A DNA stretch of 64,000 nucleotides from Halorussus aquaticus (GCF_024218795.1 NZ_CP100400.1:248001-312000); one strand, 5' to 3'. Shown: positions 24,234-33,236, counted from the first letter of the stretch. Notes: generated by a model from the sequence alone, not told the origin. Translations and numbers: made by a program.

Positions 24234-25798
24234 CCGGGGAGACAGACACCGCGACGGAGACCGACGAACTCCACGCCCCTGCCGAATCCGACGTGCTCGT
24301 CGTCGGGAGCGGCGTCGCGGGTTGCTCGGCCGCGCTCGCGGCGGCCCGCGAGGGCGCGGACGTGCTGGTCGTGACGAAGGCGACTCGCCCCGAGGAGACG
24401 ACCTCCCACTGGGCGCAGGGCGGCATCGCCACCGCCCGGAGCGACCCCGAGTCGTTCGCGCGCGACGTGCTGGCCGCCAGCGCCGACACCGCCGACCCCG
24501 AAGCGGTCGAGACGCTGGTCGAGGAGTCGCGCGACGCGGTCGAGGACGTGCTGGTCGAGAGCCTCGACGTGCCCTTCGACCGCGAGGGCGGGGAGTTGGA
24601 CTACGGCCGGGAGGCCGCCCACTCCGAGGAGCGCATCCTCCACGTGGACGCCAGCACCGGTAAGCACGTCCTCGGCCCGTTCCTGAACTACCTCGACGAC
24701 CGCGAGCGCGTGACGGTTCGGTCCGACACCGCCGCGCTCGACCTGCTCACCGACGAGGGCCGGGTTCACGGCGCAATCGTAGACGGAGACGGCGACGGAA
24801 CCGACCCCGAACCCGTCTTCGCTGGCGCGACGGTCCTCGCCACGGGCGGCATCGGCGCGCTCTACGAGAACTCGACCAACCCCGAGACAGCGACCGGAGA
24901 CGGCATCGCCATGGCCGCGCTCGCGGGGGCCGACGTCGAGGACATGGCCTACGTCCAGTTCCACCCGACGGCCTACTCGGGCGAGGACCCCTTCCTCGTC
25001 AGCGAGGCGGTCCGCGGGGAGGGCGCGGTTCTGCGGAACGCGGACGGCGGGCGGTTCATGCCCGACTACCACGAGGACGCCGAACTCGCGCCCCGCGACG
25101 TGGTCGCTCGCGCCGTCGCCGACGAACGCGAGGCGACCGGCGAGGTCCGACTGGACGTGAGTCCGCTCGACTTCGCCGAGGAGTTCCCGGACCTCGCGGC
25201 GAAGTGCGAGGACCGCGGCGTGGACTGGCGTCAGGGGATTCCGGTCGAACCGAGCGAACACTTCCTCTGCGGCGGTATCGCGGTGGACGACCGCGGCCGG
25301 ACCGACCTCGACCGCCTGTTCGCCGTGGGCGAGTGCGCCCGCACCGGCGTCCACGGCGCGAACCGCCTCGCCTCCACGAGTCTGCTGGAGGGACTGGTCT
25401 GGGGCCTGCGCGCCGGGGAGACCGCGGCCGGGTTCGATGCGGAGCAGGTCGAAGCGCCCGACCCGCGCGACAGCGACCCCGACCTCCCCTCCGGGTTCGC
25501 CCGCGAGAAGTTCGTCCGACTCCGCCGGGTGATGGACGAGTACGTCGGCCTGCGCCGGACTCCCGAGGGTCTCCGACGGGCCACCGCGGTTCTCCGGCGA
25601 CTCAAGGGCGAGGTGGACGCCTACACCCGGACCCGGACGAGTCGCAGTCTCTACGAACTCCGGAACGCCAGCGTGGTCGCCCTGCTGGTGGCCCGCGGAG
25701 CGACGGAGGCGGAACCAGTGGGGTGCCACGCACTGGAAGAGAGCGACGCCGACGATGGAGGCGACTACGAGGAGGTCGATGCCAGTGCGAGTGACTGA
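24230..25798 (+). CDS. nadB: L-aspartate oxidase
   Basis: 522 aa. It is the FAD enzyme making iminoaspartate for NadA. FAD motif VVGSGVAGCSAALAAAREGA is near 20-39, and SHWAQGGIATA, HPTAYSGEDPFLVSEAVRGEGA and GANRLASTSLLEGLVWG are NadB/succinate dehydrogenase flavoprotein signatures. The start is the ATG overlapping the nadA stop by 4 nt. The final 20 codons overlap the start region of nadC. Confidence 0.95.
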   Translation: MTGETDTATETDELHAPAESDVLVVGSGVAGCSAALAAAREGADVLVVTKATRPEETTSHWAQGGIATARSDPESFARDVLAASADTADPEAVETLVEESRDAVEDVLVESLDVPFDREGGELDYGREAAHSEERILHVDASTGKHVLGPFLNYLDDRERVTVRSDTAALDLLTDEGRVHGAIVDGDGDGTDPEPVFAGATVLATGGIGALYENSTNPETATGDGIAMAALAGADVEDMAYVQFHPTAYSGEDPFLVSEAVRGEGAVLRNADGGRFMPDYHEDAELAPRDVVARAVADEREATGEVRLDVSPLDFAEEFPDLAAKCEDRGVDWRQGIPVEPSEHFLCGGIAVDDRGRTDLDRLFAVGECARTGVHGANRLASTSLLEGLVWGLRAGETAAGFDAEQVEAPDPRDSDPDLPSGFAREKFVRLRRVMDEYVGLRRTPEGLRRATAVLRRLKGEVDAYTRTRTSRSLYELRNASVVALLVARGATEAEPVGCHALEESDADDGGDYEEVDASASD

Positions 25799-26597
25799 CC
25801 GAAAAGTCGAGGCGTGGCTCCGGGAGGACGTGGGCCACCGCGACGTGACCAACCACGTCCCCGGCGAGACGACGGGGCGACTCGTCGCCAAGCAGTCGGG
25901 CGTCGCCGCCGGACTCGACGCCGCGACGGCCGTCTTCGACTACCTCGGCGTGGCGTGCGAGGCGACCGTCGCGGCGGGCGACCGAATCGAACCGGGCGAC
26001 GCCCTCCTCGAAGTCGAGGGGGCCGCGGAGTCGGTCCTCCGGGGCGAACGCGTCGCGGTCAACGTCGCGGGCCACGCCTCGGGCGTCGCGACGAAGACCC
26101 GCCGGGCGGTCGATGCGGCCCGTGGAGTCGGCGACGACGTGGCGATTGCCGGGACCCGGAAGACCACGCCGGGCCTTCGCGGCGTCGAGAAGCGAGCGAT
26201 TGCAGCGGGCGGCGGCGACACCCACCGACTTACGCTCTCGGGGATGGTGATGGTCAAGGACAACCACGTCGCCGAGATGGGACTGGAGGACGCGATTGCC
26301 CGCTTCCGCGCGGAGAAGTCGTTCGCGACTAAAATCGAGGTGGAGGTAGAGCGCCCGGCGGACGGGGTTCGGGCGGCAGAGGCAGGGGCCGACATCGTCC
26401 TGCTCGACAACATGTCTCCCGACGAGGTCCGAGAGAGCGTCGAGATGCTCTCGGACGGCGTGCTGGCGGAGGCCAGCGGCGGCATCGGAGTCGAGGACGT
26501 GCCGGAGTACGCAGCGACCGGCGTCGACGTGATTTCGATGGGGTCGCTGACCCACTCGGCCGACGCGCTCGACCTCTCGTTCCGGACCGGCGAATAG
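25779..26597 (+). CDS. nadC: Nicotinate-nucleotide pyrophosphorylase (quinolinate phosphoribosyltransferase)
   Basis: About 272 aa. It transfers phosphoribosyl from PRPP to quinolinate. WLREDVGHRDVTNHV, GTRKTTPGLRGVEKRAI, MVKDNHV and EVERPADGVRAAEAGADIVLLDNM are family signatures. The open frame begins at ATG 25755. I prefer ATG 25779 (or GTG 25785) because the conserved N-terminus starts there and a GGAGGT Shine-Dalgarno lies at 25771-25776; its spacing favours GTG 25785. It overlaps the end of nadB, a sign of translational coupling. Confidence 0.93.
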   Translation: MPVRVTDRKVEAWLREDVGHRDVTNHVPGETTGRLVAKQSGVAAGLDAATAVFDYLGVACEATVAAGDRIEPGDALLEVEGAAESVLRGERVAVNVAGHASGVATKTRRAVDAARGVGDDVAIAGTRKTTPGLRGVEKRAIAAGGGDTHRLTLSGMVMVKDNHVAEMGLEDAIARFRAEKSFATKIEVEVERPADGVRAAEAGADIVLLDNMSPDEVRESVEMLSDGVLAEASGGIGVEDVPEYAATGVDVISMGSLTHSADALDLSFRTGE

Positions 26598-26599
26598 AA

Positions 26600-26838
26600 C
26601 TACTCGGCGTCTTCGTCCGGACCGCGTAGTTCGGTCTCGGGTGCGTCGCCCGTCGAACGGTAGAGGTTGACGCCGAGACCGACGACGAACGCCAGCAGTC
26701 CGGTGACGACTATCCAGAGCAGGTTCGGATGCTCGAAACCGACGTGAAACGGCGAGAATATACCGAACTCTTCGAGGTCGGTGACCCAAATGCGTTCGGA
26801 CTCCGACCGAGGGCTGTCGCGCCGCCGACGTGTTCGAC
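26600..26838 (-). pseudogene. Possible small membrane protein without a start codon
   Basis: A minus-strand frame ending at stop 26600-26602 reads ...SERIWVTDLEEFGIFSPF, then HVGFEHP, then a clear membrane helix NLLWIVVTGLLAFVVGLG, then NLYRSTGDAPETELRGPDEDAE. The composition (one helix, acidic tail) is typical of real haloarchaeal small membrane proteins. But no ATG, GTG or TTG exists in this frame back to the gpmI 3' end, so it is either decayed, frameshifted near its 5' end, or translated from an unusual start. Confidence 0.35.
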
Positions 26839-28460
26839 TACTCCAACAGGGTCTCGCCGGTCATCGCTTCGGGTTGTTCTACGCCGACGAGCGACAGCAG
26901 CGTCGGGGCTACGTCACAGAGCGACCCGCCCTCTCGGACGTGCGTTCCACCGTCGTCGCCCTCGGGCGTCAGATAGACGAACGGAACCGGATTGTAGGTG
27001 TGGGCGGTGTGAGGGTCCTCGACGGTGCCCATGTCGTCGGCGTTGCCGTGGTCGGCCGTGACGAGAACGTGTCCGCCCGCGGCCTCGACGGCCTCGACGA
27101 GTCGCGCCAACTGGGCGTCCACGGCCTCGACCGCTTGCACCGCGGCGTCGAAGTCGCCGGTGTGGCCCACCATGTCGGGGTTCGCGTAGTTGAGGACCAG
27201 CACGTCCGGGTCGTCGCTCTCGATGGTGGCGATGGCGGTGTCGGTGACCTCCTCGGCGCTCATCTCCGGTTGCTGGTCGTAGGTCGGGACGTTGGGACTC
27301 TCCACGATTTCGCGCCGTTCGCCCTCGAACTCGACCTCGCGGCCCCCGTTTAGGAAGTAGGTGACGTGGGCGTACTTCTCGGACTCGGCGATGCGGAGCT
27401 GGGTGAGACCGCGGTCCGAGAGGACCTCGCCCAGCACGTCCTCGGGTCGGTGGGGCGGGAACGCCACCGGGAGGTCGAACTCCTCGTCGTACTGAGTCAT
27501 CGTGGCAAGTCGAATCTTCGGAGGGTCTGTCTCGAAGACCCAGACCGGGTCGATATCTTCTCGCGGGCTTTGCCCGCTCGAATGGGTCGCGGAGCTTCGC
27601 TCCGCGTTCTCCGCGAGCATCCGCGTGAGTTGTCGCGCGCGGTCGGCCCTGAAGTTGAAGAACAGCGCCGCGTCTCCATCGTCCATCGCCGGGCCGCCTT
27701 CGACCAGCGTCGGTTCCACGAACTCGTCGGTCTCGCCGCGCTCGTAGCTCTGTTCGACCGCCTCGACCGCCGACTCCGCCGAGAACTCGGCGTCGCGGTT
27801 CACGATGGCCTCGTAGGCCCGCCGGGTGCGCTCCCAGTTCTGGTCGCGGTCCATCGCGTAGTAGCGGCCCGAGACGGTCGCCACCTCGCCGGTCCCCTCG
27901 CGGTCGATTACCTCCTGCAGGTCGCCGAGGAACTCAGCGCCGCTCTTCGGCGGGGTGTCCCGGCCGTCGGTGAACGCGTGCGTCACTGCGTCCACGCCGC
28001 GCTCGGCGGCGAGTTCGACGAGCGCGTAGAGGTGCTTCTGGTCGGAGTGGACTCCGCCTTCGCTCACCAGCCCCATGAAGTGGACCCGGCCGTCGTTCTC
28101 GTCGGCGTACTCGAACGCCGAGTCGATGGCGTCGTTCTCGCCCAACTCGCCGTTCGCGATGGCGTCGGAGATTCGGGTGTACTCCTGTCGGACCACCCGG
28201 CCCGCGCCGATGTTGAGGTGGCCCACCTCGCTGTTGCCCATCTGTCCCTCGGGCAGACCGACCCGCCGCCCCGTCACGTCGAGCGTGCCGTACGCGCCCG
28301 CGTCGGCGAGTTGGTCGAAGTTCGGCGTGTCGGCGGCTTCGATGGCGTTTCGTCCTCCCGACGAGTCCTGCGAGTCGGGGCTCGAAGCGCCGCCGGTGCT
28401 TCGGCGGCCGTCTTCGCTCCCTAACCCCCACCCGTCGAGGATTATCAACGCGGCCTTCAT
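26838..28460 (-). CDS. gpmI: 2,3-bisphosphoglycerate-independent phosphoglycerate mutase
   Basis: 540 aa, longer than the usual ~510. It interconverts 3- and 2-phosphoglycerate. Metal/phosphorylation residues are D9 (LIILDGWGLG) and S76 (QMGNSEVGHLN). HAFTDGRDTPP, FNFRADRARQL, NYANPDMVGHTGD and VTADHGNADDM are family signatures. Two Ser/Gly-rich inserts absent from the family core are visible at about residues 17-37 (DGRRSTGGASSPDSQDSSGG) and about 285-299 (ERSSATHSSGQSPRED). The second is encoded by perfect DNA hairpins. The start is the conserved MKAALIILDGWG. Confidence 0.95.
   Translation of the reverse strand: MKAALIILDGWGLGSEDGRRSTGGASSPDSQDSSGGRNAIEAADTPNFDQLADAGAYGTLDVTGRRVGLPEGQMGNSEVGHLNIGAGRVVRQEYTRISDAIANGELGENDAIDSAFEYADENDGRVHFMGLVSEGGVHSDQKHLYALVELAAERGVDAVTHAFTDGRDTPPKSGAEFLGDLQEVIDREGTGEVATVSGRYYAMDRDQNWERTRRAYEAIVNRDAEFSAESAVEAVEQSYERGETDEFVEPTLVEGGPAMDDGDAALFFNFRADRARQLTRMLAENAERSSATHSSGQSPREDIDPVWVFETDPPKIRLATMTQYDEEFDLPVAFPPHRPEDVLGEVLSDRGLTQLRIAESEKYAHVTYFLNGGREVEFEGERREIVESPNVPTYDQQPEMSAEEVTDTAIATIESDDPDVLVLNYANPDMVGHTGDFDAAVQAVEAVDAQLARLVEAVEAAGGHVLVTADHGNADDMGTVEDPHTAHTYNPVPFVYLTPEGDDGGTHVREGGSLCDVAPTLLSLVGVEQPEAMTGETLLE
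27563..27606. repeat. Two perfect 3-nt-loop hairpins within gpmI
   Basis: GCGGGC-TTT-GCCCGC at 27563-27577 and CGCGGAGC-TTC-GCTCCGCG at 27588-27606, eleven nt apart, coincide with the Ser-rich in-frame insertion of gpmI. The same 3-nt-loop type occurs in the histidine kinase at 1681-1744. Confidence 0.8.
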
Positions 28461-28631
28461 GGGCGAACGGAAGGCGTCTTGTCGTAACTACTCTTCGCTT
28501 GGCGAGAAATCGGCCGGTCGGGGCGTGAGTTCGGTCCGCCCGTCGTCGTCTCGGACTCGCGGCACGTGACAGGATACGGACAGCCGAGGCGTTCAACAAG
28601 ACCTTTGGCCGACCGCGGCGAACGCTGTGGT

Positions 28632-30014
28632 ATGAAAGGTGTCGTCGGTGGGGGAATCGCGGGTCTCGCGGCCGCCTACCGCCTCCAGCAACACGGTCAC
28701 GACGTGCAGGTGTTCGAAGCCAGCGACCAGATCGGCGGTCTCGCCGCGGTGTACGAGACGGCGGGCGACCCGGTGGAGAAGTTCTACCACCACCTCTCGG
28801 CCTCCGAGGAGACCATCGTGGACCTCATCGAAGAACTGGGACTGGGCGAACGGTTGGAGTGGCCCATCGGGAAGAACGCCTACTACTGGGACGGAACGGT
28901 CTACCCCATGGACAAGCCGTGGGAGATTCTGGCCTACCCCCACATGAGCGTCTACGACAAGTTCCGCCTCGCGATGCTCACACAGGAGATAGACGTTCGC
29001 GGCGGGATTCCGAAGTTCGACACCTACGAGAACTTGGAGGACTTCGAGGACGTGCCTATCGAGGACTTCCTGCGGGAACACACCTCCAACGGCGTCTACG
29101 AGGGCTTTTTCGAACCGCTTCTCGACGCCAAGTTCGGCGACCGGAAGGACGACGTGAGCGCGGCGTGGCTACTCGGCCGCATCAAGTTCCGCGGCGAACG
29201 CGACCTGCTCCGGGGTGAACCGCTCGGTTACCTCGAAGGCGGGTTCGGGCAGTTGCTCGACGCGCTCGTGGAGGCGGTCGGCCGGGAGAACATCACCACG
29301 AACGCCCGCGTGGAGGAGGTCGGCATCGAGGACGGGGGCGTCGAGAGCGTGACCGTCGCGGTAGCGGAGGACGGGGCCGTGTCGGAGGGCGCGCAGGCGG
29401 AGGCCGCCGACGGCGGAATCACCACCGAGACCCACGAGGTGGACGACGTCGTCGTGGCGGCGATGCCCAACGTCCTCGAAGACCTCACAGGCTACCAGTG
29501 TGACATCGACTTCCAAGGTGCGGTCTGCGCGCTCGTGACGATGGACGAGGCGCTGACCGACACCTACTGGCTCAACGTCGCCCACGACGCGCCCTTCGGC
29601 GCGCTCATCGAACACACCAACTACATGCCGCCCGAGAACTACGGCGGCGACCACCTGCTGTACGTCGCCAGCTACATTCAGGACTACGAGGAGGACCTCT
29701 GGCAGATGGACGAGGGCGAAGTCGAGGACCTGTGGCTCGGCCACGTCGAGGAGATGTTCCCCGAGTGGGACCGCTCGCACGTGAAGGAGTTCCGCCTCGC
29801 CAAGAACCCCCGCGCCGCGCCCATCTACGAGCGGGGCTACCTCGACACGGTGATTCCCTACGACCTCTCGGACGACATCGCCGAAGGTATCTACTACGCC
29901 GGGATGGCGAGTCGCGCGCAGTACCCCGAGCGGAGCCTGAACGGCGGTATCGTGGCGGGCTACGAGTGCGCCGACCGCATCGCGGGCCGGAAGGAAGTCG
30001 TCCGGCCCGAGTAG
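28632..30014 (+). CDS. FAD-dependent amine-oxidase/protoporphyrinogen-oxidase-like oxidoreductase
   Basis: 460 aa. The Rossmann FAD motif GGGIAGLAAAYRLQQHGHDVQVFEASDQIGGLA is at the N-terminus and the C-terminal FAD-contact block is IYYAGMASRAQYPERSLNGGIVAGYECADRI. This is the flavin amine oxidase superfamily, resembling UDP-galactopyranose mutase/protoporphyrinogen oxidase-like proteins that in some clusters modify lipids or sugars. There is no membrane segment. It stands alone and the substrate is unknown. The start is the first ATG before the FAD motif. Confidence 0.82.
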   Translation: MKGVVGGGIAGLAAAYRLQQHGHDVQVFEASDQIGGLAAVYETAGDPVEKFYHHLSASEETIVDLIEELGLGERLEWPIGKNAYYWDGTVYPMDKPWEILAYPHMSVYDKFRLAMLTQEIDVRGGIPKFDTYENLEDFEDVPIEDFLREHTSNGVYEGFFEPLLDAKFGDRKDDVSAAWLLGRIKFRGERDLLRGEPLGYLEGGFGQLLDALVEAVGRENITTNARVEEVGIEDGGVESVTVAVAEDGAVSEGAQAEAADGGITTETHEVDDVVVAAMPNVLEDLTGYQCDIDFQGAVCALVTMDEALTDTYWLNVAHDAPFGALIEHTNYMPPENYGGDHLLYVASYIQDYEEDLWQMDEGEVEDLWLGHVEEMFPEWDRSHVKEFRLAKNPRAAPIYERGYLDTVIPYDLSDDIAEGIYYAGMASRAQYPERSLNGGIVAGYECADRIAGRKEVVRPE

Positions 30015-30116
30015 CGCCTCTCTCGGAGTCGGAATCGGCCGAGCGGAACCGCCACACCGCCGAAACGGCCCAGAATACTTTTCCGCGATTTTCCCGTATC
30101 CTCACTGGGGAGAACC

Positions 30117-30920
30117 ATGAGTAGTATTCTGTCACGAGAGTCGCAGGAAGGGGGAACGAAACGAACCGGCCGTAGCGGGAGTCGCTCGCTGATGGACGCG
30201 TTCGAACTGAAGATGGAAGCGCCAGACACCGGACGCTCGTCCGGGTCGGGCGGGAACGGCACGGTCGGCCCGTACCTGGTCGTGGACCTCCGTGCGTTAC
30301 TCGGTCGGATAACCGGGAGCGGCGGCGGCAGCAGCGCGATGGCAGGGACCGTCGAGAATGCCGCAGAGGAGACGCTCGAAACGGCGGCGAAAGACGCGGT
30401 GAAGAAGACCGTCGGAGGTAGCGGTGGCAGCGGAAGCAAAAGTAGCGGAGGCGGAAGGAGTGGCAAAAGCGGGAAGAGTAGCGGCGGTGGCGGAAGCGGT
30501 GTCCTCACGAAACTGTTCCTCGTCGGGGCAGTCGTGGGCCTCGGCTACGTGCTGCGAAAGCGGTCGGGGTCGGTCGGGAAGGCCGTCACCAAAGCGACCG
30601 ACCGCGCCCGCGAGGTCGCCGACGAAACCGAGATGCGCTCGGGCGAGGTGGCACAGCGGACCGAGTCGGCCACCGGGGAAGCGGCCGACCGGATCCAGGA
30701 GACCGGCGAGACGGTCGCCGACGAGGCCGCCGACCGAGTGCGCGAGACCGGGGAGATGGCCGCCGACAGCGTTCAGGAGGGCGGCGAGAAGGCGTCCGAA
30801 GAAATCGAGGGTGCCGCCGAGACCGCCGAGGAGAAGGCAGAGGGTTCCTCGGGAGGGGAATCGTCGGGCGAGTCGAGCGACGGCGGCGAGAATCAGGGGA
30901 GCGAACAGAGCGGGCAGTGA
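30117..30920 (+). CDS. Glycine/serine-rich protein with one TM helix and LEA-like helical repeats
   Basis: 267 aa, no family recognised. Residues 1-55 are polar. A Gly/Ser-rich low-complexity linker covers ~100-128 (GGSGGSGSKSSGGGRSGKSG...). A membrane helix follows (about 130-145, LTKLFLVGAVVGLGYVL), then a helical region with repeats of the form AADRxxETGExxADEAADRVRETGEM resembling 11-mer LEA-type repeats, and an acidic Gly/Ser tail. The ATG at 30117 follows a TATA-like AATACTTTTC at 30073-30082. An oligo-T run follows the stop. Function unknown; possibly a desiccation/osmotic-stress or envelope protein. Confidence 0.72.
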   Translation: MSSILSRESQEGGTKRTGRSGSRSLMDAFELKMEAPDTGRSSGSGGNGTVGPYLVVDLRALLGRITGSGGGSSAMAGTVENAAEETLETAAKDAVKKTVGGSGGSGSKSSGGGRSGKSGKSSGGGGSGVLTKLFLVGAVVGLGYVLRKRSGSVGKAVTKATDRAREVADETEMRSGEVAQRTESATGEAADRIQETGETVADEAADRVRETGEMAADSVQEGGEKASEEIEGAAETAEEKAEGSSGGESSGESSDGGENQGSEQSGQ

Positions 30921-30956
30921 CGGTCGTCCCGTCCCGGTAATCGACGCGAACTCGGA

Positions 30957-30961
30957 TTTTT
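30957..30961 (+). terminator. T5 tract after the glycine-rich gene
   Basis: GGATTTTTACC, with the T-run at 30957-30961, lies 37 nt past the stop. It fits archaeal oligo-T termination. Confidence 0.3.
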
Positions 30962-31010
30962 ACCGACCCGACCGCGCCTCGGTCAGAGACACCCGTCCGA
31001 GTAGCGTCGG

Positions 31011-31604
31011 TTACGCCTCGGCGTCCTCGTCGCTGACGCCCGGCGCGTCCGTGACGTTCACGTCCGCGGGTTCGTCCTGACCGCCGACGTGGACGTTACC
31101 CTCCTCGTCCTCGACGTACACGTCGTCGGCGAACCCGCCTTCGGCGTAGGGATGCTCGGGTTCCTCCAACTTCTCGGGCGTCGAGGGCGCGGCCGGGAGA
31201 CCGGCGGGCGGTCCGAACTCTCCGAGCGGGTCGTCGATGGAGATGCCGTGGCGCTCGAAGAAGGTCTCGTAGCGGTCGTAGTGGTCGCCGAGTTCGTCCA
31301 CGGGGAACTCCATCATCTCGGTCCACCCGTGGTTGTAGAAGTCGAAGTTGGCCTGCACGTGGGTTATCTCGCGGGCCTCGGCCTCGGGTGCGCCCTGCTG
31401 GAGCGCCGCGAGGTAGGTGTCCATCGTCGCCTCGAAGAAGGCGTCGAGGTGTTCCCGGCGCTCCTCGCGGTGGTCGGGGTCGGCCTTCTCCATGAAGATG
31501 CGCGTGTGGAGGTCCACGAGTTTGTTCTTCACGAGGTCCGAGACCACCGGTAGTTCCAGCGCCTTCCGGGACGCGAAGTGGCGGACGTTCTGTTTTATCT
31601 TCAT
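31011..31604 (-). CDS. DUF6149-type haloarchaeal protein
   Basis: 197 aa. An acidic, helical, conserved haloarchaeal protein (MKIKQNVRHFASRKALELPVVSDLVKNKLVDLHTRIF...) that I associate with DUF6149; function unknown. The core ends near ISIDDPLGEFGPP, followed by a variable acidic tail with FADDVYVEDEEGNVHVGG. The ATG at 31604 begins the conserved N-terminus. It is divergent from the NAD(P)/FAD oxidoreductase at 31710. Confidence 0.72.
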   Translation of the reverse strand: MKIKQNVRHFASRKALELPVVSDLVKNKLVDLHTRIFMEKADPDHREERREHLDAFFEATMDTYLAALQQGAPEAEAREITHVQANFDFYNHGWTEMMEFPVDELGDHYDRYETFFERHGISIDDPLGEFGPPAGLPAAPSTPEKLEEPEHPYAEGGFADDVYVEDEEGNVHVGGQDEPADVNVTDAPGVSDEDAEA

Positions 31605-31709
31605 CGTGAGGCGATTAGGACGCGACGCCCAAAAGCCCGTCCGTTCGTGAATCGCTCCCACGATTTGCAGATAGCAACCCACTTTAACCCCGAAGATGAA
31701 GTTCCGGTT

Positions 31710-32951
31710 ATGAGCGAGTCGTACGTGATAATCGGTGACGGGGTTGCGGGCAGTTCCGCCGCGGAGACCATCCGTGAGGAGGACCCGGAAGCCGACGTAT
31801 CCGTCATCACAGACGAAGGTGAGGCGCTGTACAACCGCATCCTCATCAAAGAGTTCGCCAAAGGAAAGCTCCCCGAAGCGCCAATCTCCATCCACGAAGA
31901 GGAGTGGTACGCCGAGCGAGACATCGACCTCGAACTCAACACGTTCGTCACGGACGTAGACCCGGACGCTCACGAGGTTCACACCTACGATAGCGGTACG
32001 TTCGAGTACGACAAACTGCTCGTCGCCACGGGTGGCACGCCGACTCAGCTTCCGGTGGACAACAGCGACGCCGAGGGCATCCACCACTTCTGGACGTTCC
32101 AGGACGCCCGCAAGATTCAGCAGCACGCGGACGAGGCCGACACCGGCGTCGTCGTCGGCGCGGGCCTGCTCGGCATCGACCTCGCGGCGGTCTGTGCGGC
32201 ACAGGGCGTCGATGCGAAGTACATCATGCGGGGCAACCGCTGGTGGCGCTACGGCCTGAGCCTCGACGGCGCGGAGATCATCCACGACGCGCTCGAGGAG
32301 AAAGGCGTCGAACCGGTCTTCGAAAGCGGCGTCGAAGGCTTCGAGACCGACGACGACGGTCGCGTCGTCTCGACCATCGACGCGAACGGCGAGGAGTACG
32401 AGAGCGACTTCGTTGGCGTCGCCATCGGCCTGAACTTCAACACGGAGTACCTGCAGGGCACGGGCATCGAGGAGGACAGCGGCATCGTCGTCGACGAGTA
32501 CATGCAGACCAACGTCGAGGACATCTACGCGGCCGGTGACATCACCCGGTACTACGACACCATCCTCGACCAGTACGCGCAGAACGGGTCGTGGGGCAGT
32601 GCGAAAGAGCAGGGCCAGATCGCCGCGAAGAACATGGTCGCCGACGGCGAGGAAGAGGAGTTCCGCTGGGTCTCCTCGTACTCCATCACCCACTTCGACT
32701 TCCCGTTCCTCAGTTTCGGCTTCCCGACGCTGGGCGACGACGAGTGCGAGCGCAAGTACAGCGACACCGAGTGGCGTCGCCTCGCGTTCAAGGACGGCAA
32801 ACTCGTCGGCGGCGTCCTCATCGGCGACATCGCGCCGCAGGGTCGGTACAAGGACCTCATCCGGAAGGAGGTCGAGGTCGCCGACCAGAAGGAGGTTCTG
32901 CTGGAGCAGGACTTCGACCCCGACGAACTGGCGATTCCGCAGGAACAGTAG
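31710..32951 (+). CDS. NAD(P)/FAD-dependent oxidoreductase (NirB/rubredoxin-reductase-like)
   Basis: 413 aa. N-terminal FAD motif YVIIGDGVAGSSAAETIREED, central NAD(P) motif VVVGAGLLGIDLAAVCAAQG and FAD-binding TNVEDIYAAGDITRYYDTI identify the pyridine nucleotide-disulphide oxidoreductase superfamily, of the type found at the N-terminus of NirB or in ferredoxin/rubredoxin reductases. It lacks a redox-active CxxxxC. The ATG at 31710 lies 27 nt after TTTAAC (31683-31688), so the transcript is probably leaderless. Physiological electron partner unknown. Confidence 0.85.
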   Translation: MSESYVIIGDGVAGSSAAETIREEDPEADVSVITDEGEALYNRILIKEFAKGKLPEAPISIHEEEWYAERDIDLELNTFVTDVDPDAHEVHTYDSGTFEYDKLLVATGGTPTQLPVDNSDAEGIHHFWTFQDARKIQQHADEADTGVVVGAGLLGIDLAAVCAAQGVDAKYIMRGNRWWRYGLSLDGAEIIHDALEEKGVEPVFESGVEGFETDDDGRVVSTIDANGEEYESDFVGVAIGLNFNTEYLQGTGIEEDSGIVVDEYMQTNVEDIYAAGDITRYYDTILDQYAQNGSWGSAKEQGQIAAKNMVADGEEEEFRWVSSYSITHFDFPFLSFGFPTLGDDECERKYSDTEWRRLAFKDGKLVGGVLIGDIAPQGRYKDLIRKEVEVADQKEVLLEQDFDPDELAIPQEQ

Positions 32952-33236
32952 TCACCGCGCGAACCACGAGTCGTCCGGAATCTCGTACCCCTCTCTGTCG
33001 CAGATGTCACGCCCGAGCGACCGCACCGACTGTTCCTGCGGGAGCGTCTCGGACTTGCGTATCGACCGCTTCAGGTCGTCCGCGAATCGGTCCACCGCCG
33101 ACTCGCCGCCGAGCGCGCGCATGGCCTCCAACGCCTCTCGGTACTCGTGGTCCTCGGGCGAGGGCCCCGAGCGCTCGTCGAGTTCCTCGTCCGCGAGTGC
33201 GGCGATACGCCGGAGATGAGTGTCTACGCTCGCCAT
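32952..33236 (-). CDS. Small hypothetical haloarchaeal protein
   Basis: 94 aa, all-helical and acidic (MASVDTHLRRIAALADEELDERSGPSPEDHEYREAL...). I do not recognise a defined family. An upstream in-frame ATG at 33263 would add nine residues. The stop abuts the stop of the convergent oxidoreductase gene (32951). The start chosen (33236) is where typical haloarchaeal N-termini begin. Confidence 0.6.
   Translation of the reverse strand: MASVDTHLRRIAALADEELDERSGPSPEDHEYREALEAMRALGGESAVDRFADDLKRSIRKSETLPQEQSVRSLGRDICDREGYEIPDDSWFAR

Noticed and set aside
26729..27061. Plus-strand frame overlapping gpmI
   Set aside because: Its only protein-like part is short; composition of the rest is that of an antisense shadow of gpmI (Arg/Pro rich).
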